A stretch of 32,305 nt of DNA from Gallionellaceae bacterium (GTDB lineage Bacteria; Pseudomonadota; Gammaproteobacteria; Burkholderiales; Thiobacillaceae): the NCBI GenBank assembly GCA_028714735.1, contig JAQTLU010000024.1:1-32305 (forward strand). The letters run 5' to 3'. Of the stretch, positions 1 to 7,682 are shown in pieces. The notes under the pieces are model-generated. The model worked only from the letters and a program-made list of their open reading frames with translations, made no database searches and was not told the DNA's origin. Position 1 is the stretch's first letter. Each line of letters begins with the position of its first letter. A program made the position numbers and the translations under genes.

Positions 1-127
1 CGGCGGCATTTCCAAGAACCCGTACCTGGCGTTCAAGGTGAAGGGTGCCAAGGCGGGCGACAAGGTGACGATCGAGACCTTGGACAACAAGGGCGAGAAG
101 GACAGCGCCGAAGCCAGCATCGGCTAA
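1..127 (+). CDS. soxZ: SoxZ, C-terminal end (partial)
   Basis: The window opens inside a gene; the reading frame begins at base 2 and ends with TAA at 125-127. The 41 visible residues contain NPYLAFKVKGAKAGDK and end in ASIG, which is the typical C-terminal beta-sandwich end of SoxZ. SoxZ pairs with SoxY, and the SoxYZ heterodimer carries sulfur intermediates on a SoxY cysteine in the periplasmic thiosulfate-oxidising Sox complex. Only the tail is visible, so the rest of the sox operon lies to the left. A strong terminator directly follows, so soxZ is the last gene of its transcript. Confidence 0.85.
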   Translation, partial: GGISKNPYLAFKVKGAKAGDKVTIETLDNKGEKDSAEASIG

Positions 128-137
128 GGCTGCACCG

Positions 138-167
138 AAAACCGGGCCCGAACGGGCCCGGTTTTTT
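138..167 (+). terminator. Rho-independent terminator after soxZ
   Basis: An 8-bp perfect GC stem (142-149 with 154-161) has a 4-base loop. A-T pairs extend it (138-141 with 162-165), and a run of six T follows at 162-167. It starts 11 bases after the soxZ stop, and should separate soxZ from the rhodanese gene downstream. Confidence 0.9.
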
Positions 168-235
168 ATCTGCGCGGGACCGGAATGGTTCGGCCGCGCC
201 GATTTGTCGACATGATCTAGACGGAGGAGATTGCT

Positions 236-886
236 ATGCGCGCCAACCTCGCCGTTCTGTTCTGCCTGTTTGCCAGCCCCTCTGTCTCGCTGGCGTCGGA
301 GAGTATCAAGCCGGTCAATATCACCCAGGATCTCCCCGGGGTCGAGGTGATGCACCATGGCAAGAAGGTCATCATCGAGCGCAATCCTGATCCCGACAAC
401 ATGGTCGATCCGGATTATTCGCTGACCTCAAGACCCTGCCCGCCCTATTGTATCCAGCCCATGCAGATCGCCCCGGGCGTGGAAACCATCGGCGAACTGG
501 AGGTCATCCAGTATCTCAAGCGGGCCGCAACGGATAACTCCATCCTGGTGATCGATTCCCGTGACGGCGATTGGCCTCTGCGCAGTGGCATCATTCCAGG
601 TGCGATACGGATACCCTGGACGGAGTTGCATCCGGGACACAACGAGCCCGACAAGATTGCCGATATCCTTGCCTTGCGATTCGGCGCGGCGCGTTCCGGC
701 GTGTTGTGGAACTTCGAGAATGCGCGTACCTTGATTTTTTACTGCAACGGTCCCTGGTGCGGGCAGTCGCCGACCAATATCAAACAACTGTTGGCCTATG
801 GTTATCCCGCGTACAAGCTCAAGTGGTACCGAGGCGGCATGCAGGACTGGAAGGTCCTGGGGCTGACCACGGTGCCGGCCAAGTAG
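236..886 (+). CDS. Secreted rhodanese-domain protein
   Basis: 216 residues. A Sec signal peptide is visible (MRANLAVLFCLFASPSVSLA, likely cleaved near residue 20), so the protein should be periplasmic. Residues about 85-212 form one rhodanese (sulfurtransferase) domain with the VIDSRDGDWPLRSGIIPGA block. The active-site loop begins at C170 and holds a second cysteine at C175 (CNGPWCGQS), unlike a classical CxxGxR loop. A further pair, C68 and C72 (RPCPPYC), lies upstream in the linker, giving two possible thiol pairs. GGAGGAG lies about 7 bases before the ATG. It is the first gene of a three-gene unit next to soxZ, so handling of sulfane sulfur in the periplasm is the likely role. The substrate is unknown. 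Confidence 0.8.
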   Translation: MRANLAVLFCLFASPSVSLASESIKPVNITQDLPGVEVMHHGKKVIIERNPDPDNMVDPDYSLTSRPCPPYCIQPMQIAPGVETIGELEVIQYLKRAATDNSILVIDSRDGDWPLRSGIIPGAIRIPWTELHPGHNEPDKIADILALRFGAARSGVLWNFENARTLIFYCNGPWCGQSPTNIKQLLAYGYPAYKLKWYRGGMQDWKVLGLTTVPAK

Positions 887-917
887 TGTGAATTAAAACC
901 TCTAAAGGAAGAGACTG

Positions 918-1613
918 ATGAAACGTGTTGTCATGCTGTTGTCGTCCCTGTTGCTGGCGGTCGCGGCCCATGCCGCCGAGATGCAAGCCCCCGCGAAGAA
1001 CCCCTACCTGGCCGATGTGCCCGTATCTGCCGGCCCGGTGACCCTGCCGATCTCGCCCAGTGGCCGTGGCACCCGACCCTATGAGATGTCACGCATCATC
1101 CCGCCGGAAGAAAAGGCGAAGATGATGAAGCAGATGATGCCGATGATGAGCATGGCGACCCGGATGGACGTCAAGGACGTCATGAACATGATGTCCACCA
1201 AGTACAAGGCCAAGGCCGGTCTCAGCTTCGATGATGTGGTCGAGTCGATGAAATTGCGCGCCAACCAGTTGAACTTCAAGCTGGTCGGCCATTCGCCGAT
1301 GTGGAAGGACATCCAGGTCGTACTCGGCGATACAGATGCCCCGCGCATGGAAGTGTTCCATTATTGCGATATTGCCGCTGGCCGCGAGGTGCTGAAGTAC
1401 GCACCGGAGGCGCTGATCTTTCTGCCCTGCCGGATCGGCATCATGGAAGACGCCGACAAGAATATCTGGGTCATGACCCTGGACTGGGACACCGCCTGGC
1501 TGGATTCGATCTCCGGCAAGATGGGCGCACCGGATAATCTGGTGAAGGCCGCTGCCGATATCCGCGACAAGATGGACAACATCATGAAGGCCGCCGCTGC
1601 CGGCGACCTGTAA
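918..1613 (+). CDS. DUF302 family periplasmic protein with Met-rich segment
   Basis: 231 residues with a clear signal peptide (cleavage near AHA-AE, residues 19-20). The C-terminal half, about residues 100-195, resembles the DUF302 fold: FKLVGHSPMWKDIQVVLGD, then MEVFHYCD, then LIFLPCRIGIMED. Conserved-looking cysteines are C150 and C171. Between the signal peptide and this domain, residues 57-92 hold about 12 methionines in a short charged stretch. DUF302 has no settled biochemical role; its members often occur near sulfur-metabolism and redox genes. The start is supported by AAAGGAAGAG upstream. It is the middle gene of the rhodanese/DUF302/Met-rich unit, 31 bases after the rhodanese gene. 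Confidence 0.75.
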   Translation: MKRVVMLLSSLLLAVAAHAAEMQAPAKNPYLADVPVSAGPVTLPISPSGRGTRPYEMSRIIPPEEKAKMMKQMMPMMSMATRMDVKDVMNMMSTKYKAKAGLSFDDVVESMKLRANQLNFKLVGHSPMWKDIQVVLGDTDAPRMEVFHYCDIAAGREVLKYAPEALIFLPCRIGIMEDADKNIWVMTLDWDTAWLDSISGKMGAPDNLVKAAADIRDKMDNIMKAAAAGDL

Positions 1614-1637
1614 CCGATTTCCCAGCAGGAGTCAGCA

Positions 1638-2309
1638 ATGAACCACAAGAAACTCGCGCTGGTACTGGCGCTCGCCGCCAGTCCGGCCATGGCCGGATTC
1701 GAGAGCATGATGAACCCCTTGGCCATGATGAACCCCATGAGCATGGGTGGCGGCATGATGAATCCCATGGGCATGGCGGCGCCGCTGTTGGGCATGGGCG
1801 CCATGCAGATGGCGCCGAATCTGTTGAGCTTCGGCCACCAGATGCCTCAGATGATGACCAATCCCTACATGGGCGGACCCATGTCGGGGATGCAATCCGG
1901 CTTCACGGGCATGCCGATGCAGATGCCGTTCATGCCTGCGGCTCCGGCCCAGGGTGCCCCTGCGCCATCGTTCATGCCGTTCGCCGGGCAGCAGCCGATG
2001 CAGCAGATGCCGTTCATGCCGTTCGCCGGACAGCAGCCGATGCAGCAGATGCCGTTCATGCCGTTCGCCGGACAGCAGCCGATGCAGCAGATGCCGTTCA
2101 TGCCGTTCGTGGGACAGCAGTCGATGCAGCAGATGCCGTTCATGCCGTTCGCGGGGCAGCAGCCGATGCAGCAGATGCCGTTCGCCGGACAGCCGATGCC
2201 GATGCAGGCCATGCCAGGCGCACCGGCCACGGCCATGCCGTTCGATCCCATGACGATGATGAACATGTTCATGCCGATGCCCCAACCGGCACCGCCTGCT
2301 GCGAAATAA
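1638..2309 (+). CDS. Secreted Met/Pro/Gln-rich repeat protein, function unknown
   Basis: 223 residues. A Sec signal peptide (MNHKKLALVLALAASPAMA) is followed by a low-complexity body with about 50 methionines, many Pro, Gln, Phe and Gly, no cysteine and one tyrosine. The N-terminal part is Met/Asn/Gly-rich (MMNP, GGGMMNPMG). The centre carries five tandem 14-residue units related to FMPFAGQQPMQQMP. The tail is Met/Pro-rich. AGGAG precedes the ATG. No known domain is recognised. Possible roles are a structural coat such as a sulfur-globule envelope protein, a Cu(I)-binding methionine-rich protein, or an adhesive matrix component. The position after a rhodanese and a DUF302 gene beside soxZ favours the first, as inference only. 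Confidence 0.7.
   Translation: MNHKKLALVLALAASPAMAGFESMMNPLAMMNPMSMGGGMMNPMGMAAPLLGMGAMQMAPNLLSFGHQMPQMMTNPYMGGPMSGMQSGFTGMPMQMPFMPAAPAQGAPAPSFMPFAGQQPMQQMPFMPFAGQQPMQQMPFMPFAGQQPMQQMPFMPFVGQQSMQQMPFMPFAGQQPMQQMPFAGQPMPMQAMPGAPATAMPFDPMTMMNMFMPMPQPAPPAAK
1971..2180 (+). repeat. Five in-frame 42-bp tandem repeats
   Basis: Five consecutive 42-bp units begin at 1971, 2013, 2055, 2097 and 2139. Each encodes a 14-residue unit of the form FMPFAGQQPMQQMP. Unit 4 differs most (FVGQQSMQQ). A shortened sixth copy starts at 2181. Nucleotide identity between units is very high, which suggests recent duplication and probable copy-number variation between strains. Confidence 0.92.
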
Positions 2310-2328
2310 CGCGTTCAGGTAAATAGAG

Positions 2329-2355
2329 AAAGGCACGCTTGGCGTGCCTTTTTTT
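2329..2355. terminator. Terminator between the convergent Met-rich and dsrS genes
   Basis: An 8-bp perfect stem AGGCACGC/GCGTGCCT (2331-2338 with 2342-2349) has a 3-base loop. T2349-T2355 follow, and AA at 2329-2330 extends the stem. It should end the three-gene unit on the plus strand. The few A residues on its left side make weaker action on the minus-strand operon possible. Confidence 0.88.
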
Positions 2356-2364
2356 GTGCCGCCG

Positions 2365-3282
2365 TTACCTCAGCAGCCGCAGATCGGCCAGGATGGGTTC
2401 GGTGATCGGCTCCAGCTTGCGCCGCATCAGCGAACCGATCGCCGTGCTGCGGACGAATACCGGATTGGCCAGGGCGGCGCTCACGGCTGCCAGGCGGCGA
2501 ACTGCCTCAGGGTTGGCCTGGCCGGCCCCGGCGGCGACCGAAAAATAGTGGCCGATGGCATCCAGGGTGCGGCTGACTACCTCCTGGGTTTCCGGTCGCG
2601 ACAGGATCTCGATGGAGGCCTCCACGAAGGCCTGCCCCGGCGTTCCCGGCAGATCGTTCGGGCACATCTCCAGGAAGGCGACGTAGTAACTGTTCTGCCG
2701 CTTGCCGCGTTTCCAGATGGTCTCGCGCTGGGTAGGCGTCAGCGCGCCCGAGTAAAGCAGCACCGCCACCGTGTCCATGATGGCCAAGTGTTCCTCCTGC
2801 AGGAAGGCCAGGTGCTCGGTCAGGAATTCGGCCAGCACCGGCCCCATGCGGCCCTTCGCCACCGCCTCGCGCATCAGCATCAGGCGGGCGTGTTCGATGG
2901 TCGGCATGGCCCACCAGGCATATCCGGCCAATTCGTCGGTCAGGGCCGGGGAGTGCACCACCGCCACCACCGCCTCGGGTTCGCCGATCAGCAATAACTG
3001 GCTCAGGTTGCTGCTCTCCATCTGGCCGTGCCGGGTCCAACGCGACAGGTAGATCGGATAGCCGCCCGGCGAGCCCAGGGCGTGCCCGGACAGCGCTTCC
3101 CGAACCAGGCGCAAGTACTTGTCGGCCCGGCAGTTTGGGTGCAGCGGCATCGAGGCCTCTTCGCCTTCGTCGAGCAGGGCATGCAGCAACAGGCTGGATT
3201 CGTCGATCCGGATCGCCTTGATGTCCTGCGCAAGCAGGACGTTGAGCCGGAGCTGATCCTCCGGGCTCAGTTCCTCGCTCAT
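2365..3282 (-). CDS. dsrS: DsrS-like sulfur oxidation protein
   Basis: 305 residues with no signal peptide or membrane segment, so cytoplasmic. The N-terminal half matches my memory of DsrS from sulfur-storing bacteria: [20 protein letters not shown], then [20 protein letters not shown], then [14 protein letters not shown]. In Allochromatium vinosum, dsrS is the last gene of the dsr operon and affects Dsr protein levels; its biochemistry is unresolved. Here it is the last gene of a thiD-thiE-hemL operon. Its ATG overlaps the hemL stop by four bases (ATGA), so translation is probably coupled. No other dsr gene is in the window. The family call rests on recalled motifs, not on an alignment. Confidence 0.75.
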   Translation of the reverse strand: MSEELSPEDQLRLNVLLAQDIKAIRIDESSLLLHALLDEGEEASMPLHPNCRADKYLRLVREALSGHALGSPGGYPIYLSRWTRHGQMESSNLSQLLLIGEPEAVVAVVHSPALTDELAGYAWWAMPTIEHARLMLMREAVAKGRMGPVLAEFLTEHLAFLQEEHLAIMDTVAVLLYSGALTPTQRETIWKRGKRQNSYYVAFLEMCPNDLPGTPGQAFVEASIEILSRPETQEVVSRTLDAIGHYFSVAAGAGQANPEAVRRLAAVSAALANPVFVRSTAIGSLMRRKLEPITEPILADLRLLR

Positions 3283-4559
3283 AGTTGTGCGAAGGCCTTG
3301 GCGGCAGCGGCAATGGTGGCGTCGATGTCGGCCTCCGTGTGCGCTGCCGAGACGAAGCCGGCCTCGAAGGCGGATGGCGCCAGGTAGACGCCTTCCAGCA
3401 GCATCAGGTGGAAGAAGCGGTTGAAGGCTTCCTTGTCGCAGGTCATCACCTCGGCATAGGAAGTGGGCGCCTTGGCGCTGAAGTAGAGGCCGAACATGCC
3501 GCCCACCGACTGCGCCGAGAACGGGATGCCGGCGTCGCGGGCCGCCGCCTTGAGGCCGTCGACCAGGCGGGCGGTCATGGCGCTCAGGGCGTCGAAGAAG
3601 CCCGGTGCGGTGACCTTCTTTACCGTGACTAGGCCGGCGGCGACGGCGACCGGGTTGCCGGACAGGGTGCCGGCCTGGTAGACCGGGCCGGTCGGGGCCA
3701 GCTTGTCCATGATCTCGGCCTTACCACCGAAGGCGCCGACCGGCATGCCGCCGCCGATTACCTTGCCCAGGGTGGTCAGGTCGGGAACGATGCCGTACAG
3801 ACCCTGGGCGCACTTGGGGCCGACCCGGAAACCGGTCATCACCTCGTCCAGGATCAGTACCGCGCCGTGCTTCGTGCAGTTCTCGCGCAGGCATTCCAGG
3901 AAGCCGGGCACGGGCTTGATCAGGTTCATGTTGCCGGCCACCGGCTCGACGATGACGCAGGCGATCTCGGCGCCGCGCTCGGCAAACACACGGTTGACCT
4001 GGTCGATGTCGTTGTAGTCAAGCACCAGGGTGTGCTTGGAGGTGTCGGCGGGCACGCCGGCCGAGCTGGGCGAGCCGAAGGTAAGCAGGCCCGAGCCGGC
4101 CTTGACCAGCAGGCTGTCGGCATGGCCGTGGTAGCAGCCCTCGAACTTGACCATCAGGTCGCGCCCGGTGTGGCCGCGGGCCAGGCGGATGGCGCTCATG
4201 GTCGCCTCGGTGCCGGACGAGACCAGGCGCACCTTTTCGAAACCGGGCAGCCAGCCGGTGAGGAATTCGGCCATCTCCAGTTCCCGCGCGGTCGGCGCGC
4301 CGAACGACAGGCCCAGCGCGGCGGCCTCCTGCACCGCGCGCACCGAGTCGGGGTCGGCGTGGCCGAGGATCAGCGGGCCCCAGGAGCCGACGTAGTCGAG
4401 GTAGGACTTGCCGTCGGCATCCCAGACCCGCGACCCCGCGCCCCTGGTGAAGAAGCGCGGCGTGCCGCCGACCGAGCGGAAGGCGCGCACCGGCGAGTTG
4501 ACGCCGCCGGGGATGAATTTCTGGGATTGTTCGAACAGTTGGTCGTTGCGTGAGGTCAT
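3279..4559 (-). CDS. hemL: Glutamate-1-semialdehyde 2,1-aminomutase
   Basis: 426 residues, the usual length. HemL is a PLP enzyme that converts glutamate-1-semialdehyde to 5-aminolevulinate in the C5 route to tetrapyrroles (haem, sirohaem). Visible features are the N-terminal [13 protein letters not shown] block, VSSGTEATM (about 113-121), GCYHGHADS (141-149), the PLP-binding [11 protein letters not shown] (235-245) and the catalytic lysine K266 in [18 protein letters not shown]. It overlaps thiE upstream and dsrS downstream by four bases each. Supply of sirohaem for Dsr or of haem for cytochromes may explain its company with dsrS, but that is inference. Confidence 0.97.
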   Translation of the reverse strand: MTSRNDQLFEQSQKFIPGGVNSPVRAFRSVGGTPRFFTRGAGSRVWDADGKSYLDYVGSWGPLILGHADPDSVRAVQEAAALGLSFGAPTARELEMAEFLTGWLPGFEKVRLVSSGTEATMSAIRLARGHTGRDLMVKFEGCYHGHADSLLVKAGSGLLTFGSPSSAGVPADTSKHTLVLDYNDIDQVNRVFAERGAEIACVIVEPVAGNMNLIKPVPGFLECLRENCTKHGAVLILDEVMTGFRVGPKCAQGLYGIVPDLTTLGKVIGGGMPVGAFGGKAEIMDKLAPTGPVYQAGTLSGNPVAVAAGLVTVKKVTAPGFFDALSAMTARLVDGLKAAARDAGIPFSAQSVGGMFGLYFSAKAPTSYAEVMTCDKEAFNRFFHLMLLEGVYLAPSAFEAGFVSAAHTEADIDATIAAAAKAFAQL

Positions 4560-5182
4560 GGACGGCGGTTCTCGAAAAGTTGCGTGAAGTCGCGGCTGGC
4601 GCGTTCCGGATCGGCGTTATTGTAAACGGCAGTGATCACCGCCAGCAGGTCGGCGCCGGCATCCACTAGGCGGCCGGCGTTGTCCAGGGTGATGCCGCCG
4701 ATGGCCGCCACCGGCAGGCGATGTCGTTCTTTCGCGGCCGCGATCAGCGCCGGGTCGGCGCGCTTGGCCTGCGGTTTGGTCGGCGAGGGAAAGAAGCTGC
4801 CGAAGGCGAGGTAGTCGACCCCGGCCTGCGCGGCGGCAGCCGCCAGACCCTGGCTCTGGTAGCAGGAGGCGCCGAGAATCCGGTTCGTTCCGAGGCATCT
4901 GCGTGCCTCGGCGAGGTCGCCGTCCTCGCCGCCCAGATGGACGCCGTCAGCCTCGCAGGCCAGGGCCAGGTCGACGTCGTCGTTGATGATCAGCAAGGCC
5001 TCGTAGCGTCGGGTCAGGCCGCGCAGGGCGACCGCCTGCTCGTCGCGGTGGCAGGGCGAGGCAGTCTTGTTGCGGTATTGCAGCAGGCGGCAACCGCCCC
5101 TCAGGACAGCCTCGGTCACCGTGATCAGACGCGCCGTATCGCCCCAGTCCGGGGTGATGGCGTACAGACCGCTAAGTTTCAT
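4556..5182 (-). CDS. thiE: Thiamine phosphate synthase
   Basis: 208 residues, typical length. ThiE joins HMP pyrophosphate and the thiazole phosphate to form thiamine phosphate. The TIM-barrel markers are GLYAITPDW at the start, [42 protein letters not shown] and the phosphate-binding [12 protein letters not shown]. It overlaps thiD upstream by 11 bases and hemL downstream by 4 bases. The thiazole-branch genes (thiG, thiS) are not in the window. Confidence 0.95.
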   Translation of the reverse strand: MKLSGLYAITPDWGDTARLITVTEAVLRGGCRLLQYRNKTASPCHRDEQAVALRGLTRRYEALLIINDDVDLALACEADGVHLGGEDGDLAEARRCLGTNRILGASCYQSQGLAAAAAQAGVDYLAFGSFFPSPTKPQAKRADPALIAAAKERHRLPVAAIGGITLDNAGRLVDAGADLLAVITAVYNNADPERASRDFTQLFENRRP

Positions 5183-5990
5183 CGGCCTCGTCGCGCGCCC
5201 AGAACAGGCGATCGGGGATGTGCTGGCCCATGCCGATGCGGTAGCCCGTGCGCAATGCCTCGTAGGTATATTCCTGGGCCGATTTCACCGCATCGGTGAT
5301 GCTCAGCCCCTGGGCCAGGAAGGCCGCGGTGGCCGAGGCCAGAGTGCAGCCGGAGCCGTGGTAGCCGCCCGGCAGGCGATCCCACTCCAGGGTCTGCAGC
5401 ACCCCTTCCAGGCCATACAGGGTGTTGACCACCTTGGTGGTCTGCTCGTGCGAGCCGGTGATCAGCACGTACTCGCAGCCGAGGTCGATCAGGCGCGCGG
5501 CACATTCGTCCAGATCGAGGTCGTCCTCGTCGGCTTCATTCTCGGCCAGGCGGCGCGCCTCCATGCTGTTCGGCGTGATCAGGGTGGTCTGCGGCAGCAG
5601 CAGGTCCTGCATGGCGGCGATCAGGTCGTCGTTGGCCAGCTCGTCGCCGCGACCGGAGGCGAGCACGGGGTCGAGGATGAGCGGGATATCGGGATAATCG
5701 GAGACGATCTCGGCGATCGCCGCGACCGCTTCCACGCTGGCCAGCATGCCGAGCTTGAAGGCGGCCACCGGCACGTCCTCGAGGACGCCGCGCGCCTGGT
5801 CGACGATCCAGGCGGCATCGAGGGGCAGAAAATCGTCGACACCGACCGTGTCCTGGACGGTGACGGCGGTGACCACGGTGAGCGGATGGCAGCCCAGGCT
5901 GACGATGGTCAGCAGGTCGGCCTGCAAGCCGGCGCCGCCGGTCGGGTCGGTGGCGGCAAAGCTCAGGACGGTGGGGAGTTGTGGAGACAT
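5172..5990 (-). CDS. thiD: Hydroxymethylpyrimidine (phosphate) kinase
   Basis: 272 residues from the ATG at 5990 (MSPQLPTVLSF). ThiD phosphorylates HMP and HMP-P to HMP-PP for ThiE. Ribokinase-fold markers are SFAATDPTGGAGLQADL near the N-terminus, LDPVLASGRGDEL, LITPNSMEARRL and the anion-hole GGYHGSGCTLASATAAFLA. The same frame stays open upstream into the neighbouring divergent gene, but homology begins at this methionine. It is the first gene of thiD-thiE-hemL-dsrS. No clear Shine-Dalgarno and no TPP riboswitch are seen in the 99-base intergenic region. Confidence 0.95.
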   Translation of the reverse strand: MSPQLPTVLSFAATDPTGGAGLQADLLTIVSLGCHPLTVVTAVTVQDTVGVDDFLPLDAAWIVDQARGVLEDVPVAAFKLGMLASVEAVAAIAEIVSDYPDIPLILDPVLASGRGDELANDDLIAAMQDLLLPQTTLITPNSMEARRLAENEADEDDLDLDECAARLIDLGCEYVLITGSHEQTTKVVNTLYGLEGVLQTLEWDRLPGGYHGSGCTLASATAAFLAQGLSITDAVKSAQEYTYEALRTGYRIGMGQHIPDRLFWARDEADET

Positions 5991-6047
5991 GGCGTGAGGC
6001 TTATGGTACAAATCGGTATGAGTAATTATCCCACAGGCGGGCATGGG

Positions 6048-6062
6048 ACGAGGCCACCTCGT
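6048..6062. promoter_or_regulatory. Small perfect inverted repeat upstream of the fusion gene
   Basis: ACGAGG and CCTCGT are separated by CCA in the 99-base divergent region between thiD and the substrate-binding/rhodanese gene, ending 27 bases before the ATG at 6090. It could be a small leader hairpin or an operator half-site pair. No convincing sigma-70 promoter was found around it. Confidence 0.3.
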
Positions 6063-6089
6063 AATGCATGGCAGGTCGGAGGAGCAACG

Positions 6090-7274
6090 ATGTTGAAGCG
6101 TTGGTTGCCGCTGTTGGGGGCAGCATGGCTCGGTCTTGCACAGCCTGTGTGGGCGGGTCTGATCATGAACGTGACCCTGGATTATGACCAGGATCGCGAT
6201 CATGTGGCCACCCAGAGTGTGTTCAGCGACCTGGCCGGACGGATCGGCAAGGCAGTCGGCCAGCCGGTTCGCCTGGTGATGACCCAGAATGCCGAGCGCG
6301 TGGGCGAGCAGGTCAGGCAAGGCTCCTACGACATCCTGCTGGCGCCCTCCCAGATCGTCGGGCTGGCCATGCGCCACGGCTATCTGCCGGTCGCCCGCAC
6401 CGAGGCCGAGGCCCGGGTCGTGCTGGTAGCCAGTCAGGCCAGCGGCATTCATGCCTTCGAACAGGCCAGGGGACGGCGCGTGGTACTGCCGCATCCGGAG
6501 TCTCTGGTCAGCTACACGGTCAAAGGGGAACTCAATGCGCTGGGTCTGTCCGTGCCCGGTTACTTTGGCCAGGCCACCTATGTCAACCGCTATGGCGCCG
6601 TACTCTATGCCATGGATATCGGCCAGGCCGAGGTCGCGGCGATGCGGGATGGTTCCGCCAGGGAATGGCTGGCCCGGCATCCTGGGGCGACGGTTATCAA
6701 GTCCTACGACCCGGTACCGCTGGCCGGGGTGGTGGTCAGCGGCAAACTGGATGAGGCCCTGCGCGACAAGGTTGGGCAGGCTTTCGTCAAACTGGATGCC
6801 GGCATGACGGACCAGATGGCGAAGCGCGGCATGGGCGCCTTCGACCCCGCCGACAGCGCCGATTTCGAGCGGGTTTCCACGCGGGGCTTCTACACCCCCG
6901 AGGTGCTGCCGGGTGCGGCCATCGTCAGCGCCGAACAGGTGAAGAAGATGATGGCCCAGGGCATCCCGCTGTTCGACGTGCGGCCGGACAGCCATTACCG
7001 CGAAGGCCACATCCCCGGCGCCCGGCACGTGCCCTACCAGTTGAACAGCCCCAAGGAGCCGGACTACGACGACTCGGTGGACCGGTTCGACCTGGCCAGG
7101 CTGCCCCAGGACAGGAATGCCCCGATGATCTTCCAGTGCAACGGCGCCGAATGCTGGTACAGCTACAAGGCGGCCCGCTACATGGTGAAGCGCGGTTTCA
7201 AGAAGGTTTACTGGTACCGGACCGGTCTGCCGGCCTGGAAAGCGGCCGGCTACCCGGTCGAGCGCGGAGGTTAA
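6090..7274 (+). CDS. Periplasmic substrate-binding protein fused to a rhodanese domain
   Basis: 394 residues from the ATG at 6090, which has GGAGGAG (6078-6084) five bases upstream. The signal peptide ends near residue 22 (AQPVWA). Residues about 25-260 resemble the PhnD/SsuA type of ABC-transporter solute-binding protein (QGSYDILLAPSQIVGLAMR, then GYLPVART). Residues about 275-392 form a rhodanese domain (GIPLFDVRPDSHYREGHIPGA) with catalytic C350 and a second cysteine C355 (CNGAECWYSY). No permease or ATPase gene is nearby, so a transport role is unlikely. The stop is only four bases before pilG, so it probably heads the Pil-Chp operon. A ligand-binding or sulfur-sensing partner for PilJ is possible but unproved. 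Confidence 0.82.
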   Translation: MLKRWLPLLGAAWLGLAQPVWAGLIMNVTLDYDQDRDHVATQSVFSDLAGRIGKAVGQPVRLVMTQNAERVGEQVRQGSYDILLAPSQIVGLAMRHGYLPVARTEAEARVVLVASQASGIHAFEQARGRRVVLPHPESLVSYTVKGELNALGLSVPGYFGQATYVNRYGAVLYAMDIGQAEVAAMRDGSAREWLARHPGATVIKSYDPVPLAGVVVSGKLDEALRDKVGQAFVKLDAGMTDQMAKRGMGAFDPADSADFERVSTRGFYTPEVLPGAAIVSAEQVKKMMAQGIPLFDVRPDSHYREGHIPGARHVPYQLNSPKEPDYDDSVDRFDLARLPQDRNAPMIFQCNGAECWYSYKAARYMVKRGFKKVYWYRTGLPAWKAAGYPVERGG

Positions 7275-7278
7275 CGAT

Positions 7279-7671
7279 ATGGATCTGCACGGCACCCGGG
7301 TGATGGTGATCGACGACAGCAACACCATCCGTCGCAGCGCCGAGATATTCCTGCAGCAGGCCGGCTGCGAGGTCATCCTGTCCGAGGATGGCTTCGACGC
7401 CCTGGCCAAGATCGCCGACCATAACCCGGATGTCATCTTCGTCGACATCATGATGCCCCGGCTGGATGGCTATCAGACCTGCGCGCTGATCAAGAAGAAC
7501 AACCGCTACCGCGATACCCCGGTCATCATGCTGTCCTCCAAGGACGGCCTGTTCGACCGGGCGAGAGGACGCCTGGTCGGTTCGGACGAGTATCTGACCA
7601 AACCCTTTTCCAAGGATGCCCTGTTGGCCGCGGTGCAGCGCCACCACGGCGGGGCCGATACAAGCAGCTAG
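7279..7671 (+). CDS. pilG: Twitching motility response regulator PilG
   Basis: 130 residues forming a single receiver domain with no output domain. The acidic pocket is in VMVIDDSNT, the phosphoacceptor is D56 (IFVDIMMPRLDGYQTC) and the conserved lysine is K108 (YLTKPF). The stretch MLSSKDGLFDRARGRLVGSDE is characteristic of PilG rather than CheY. PilG is phosphorylated by the PilL/ChpA kinase and promotes pilus extension and, in Pseudomonas, adenylate cyclase activation. It follows the fusion gene by four bases. Confidence 0.93.
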   Translation: MDLHGTRVMVIDDSNTIRRSAEIFLQQAGCEVILSEDGFDALAKIADHNPDVIFVDIMMPRLDGYQTCALIKKNNRYRDTPVIMLSSKDGLFDRARGRLVGSDEYLTKPFSKDALLAAVQRHHGGADTSS

Positions 7672-7682
7672 GAGTGTAGGGA

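Noticed and set aside
1971-2180. CRISPR array
   Set aside because: The repeats are contiguous, without spacers, and in frame inside a coding sequence.
1632-2336. Minus-strand His/Arg-rich frame opposite the Met-rich gene
   Set aside because: It is the mirror of the repeat codons and lacks a sensible start. The plus-strand frame has a signal peptide and a ribosome-binding site.
5067-6089. N-terminal extension of the substrate-binding/rhodanese gene
   Set aside because: The signal peptide and a good ribosome-binding site place the start at 6090. The upstream part is antisense to thiD and thiE.
5991-6089. TPP riboswitch for the thiD-thiE operon
   Set aside because: No THI-box (CUGAGA...) is visible on the minus strand upstream of thiD.
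5172-7451. Long minus-strand frame extending thiD upstream to a 759-residue protein
   Set aside because: ThiD homology begins exactly at the ATG at 5990. The extra part is antisense to the substrate-binding/rhodanese gene and has no domain.
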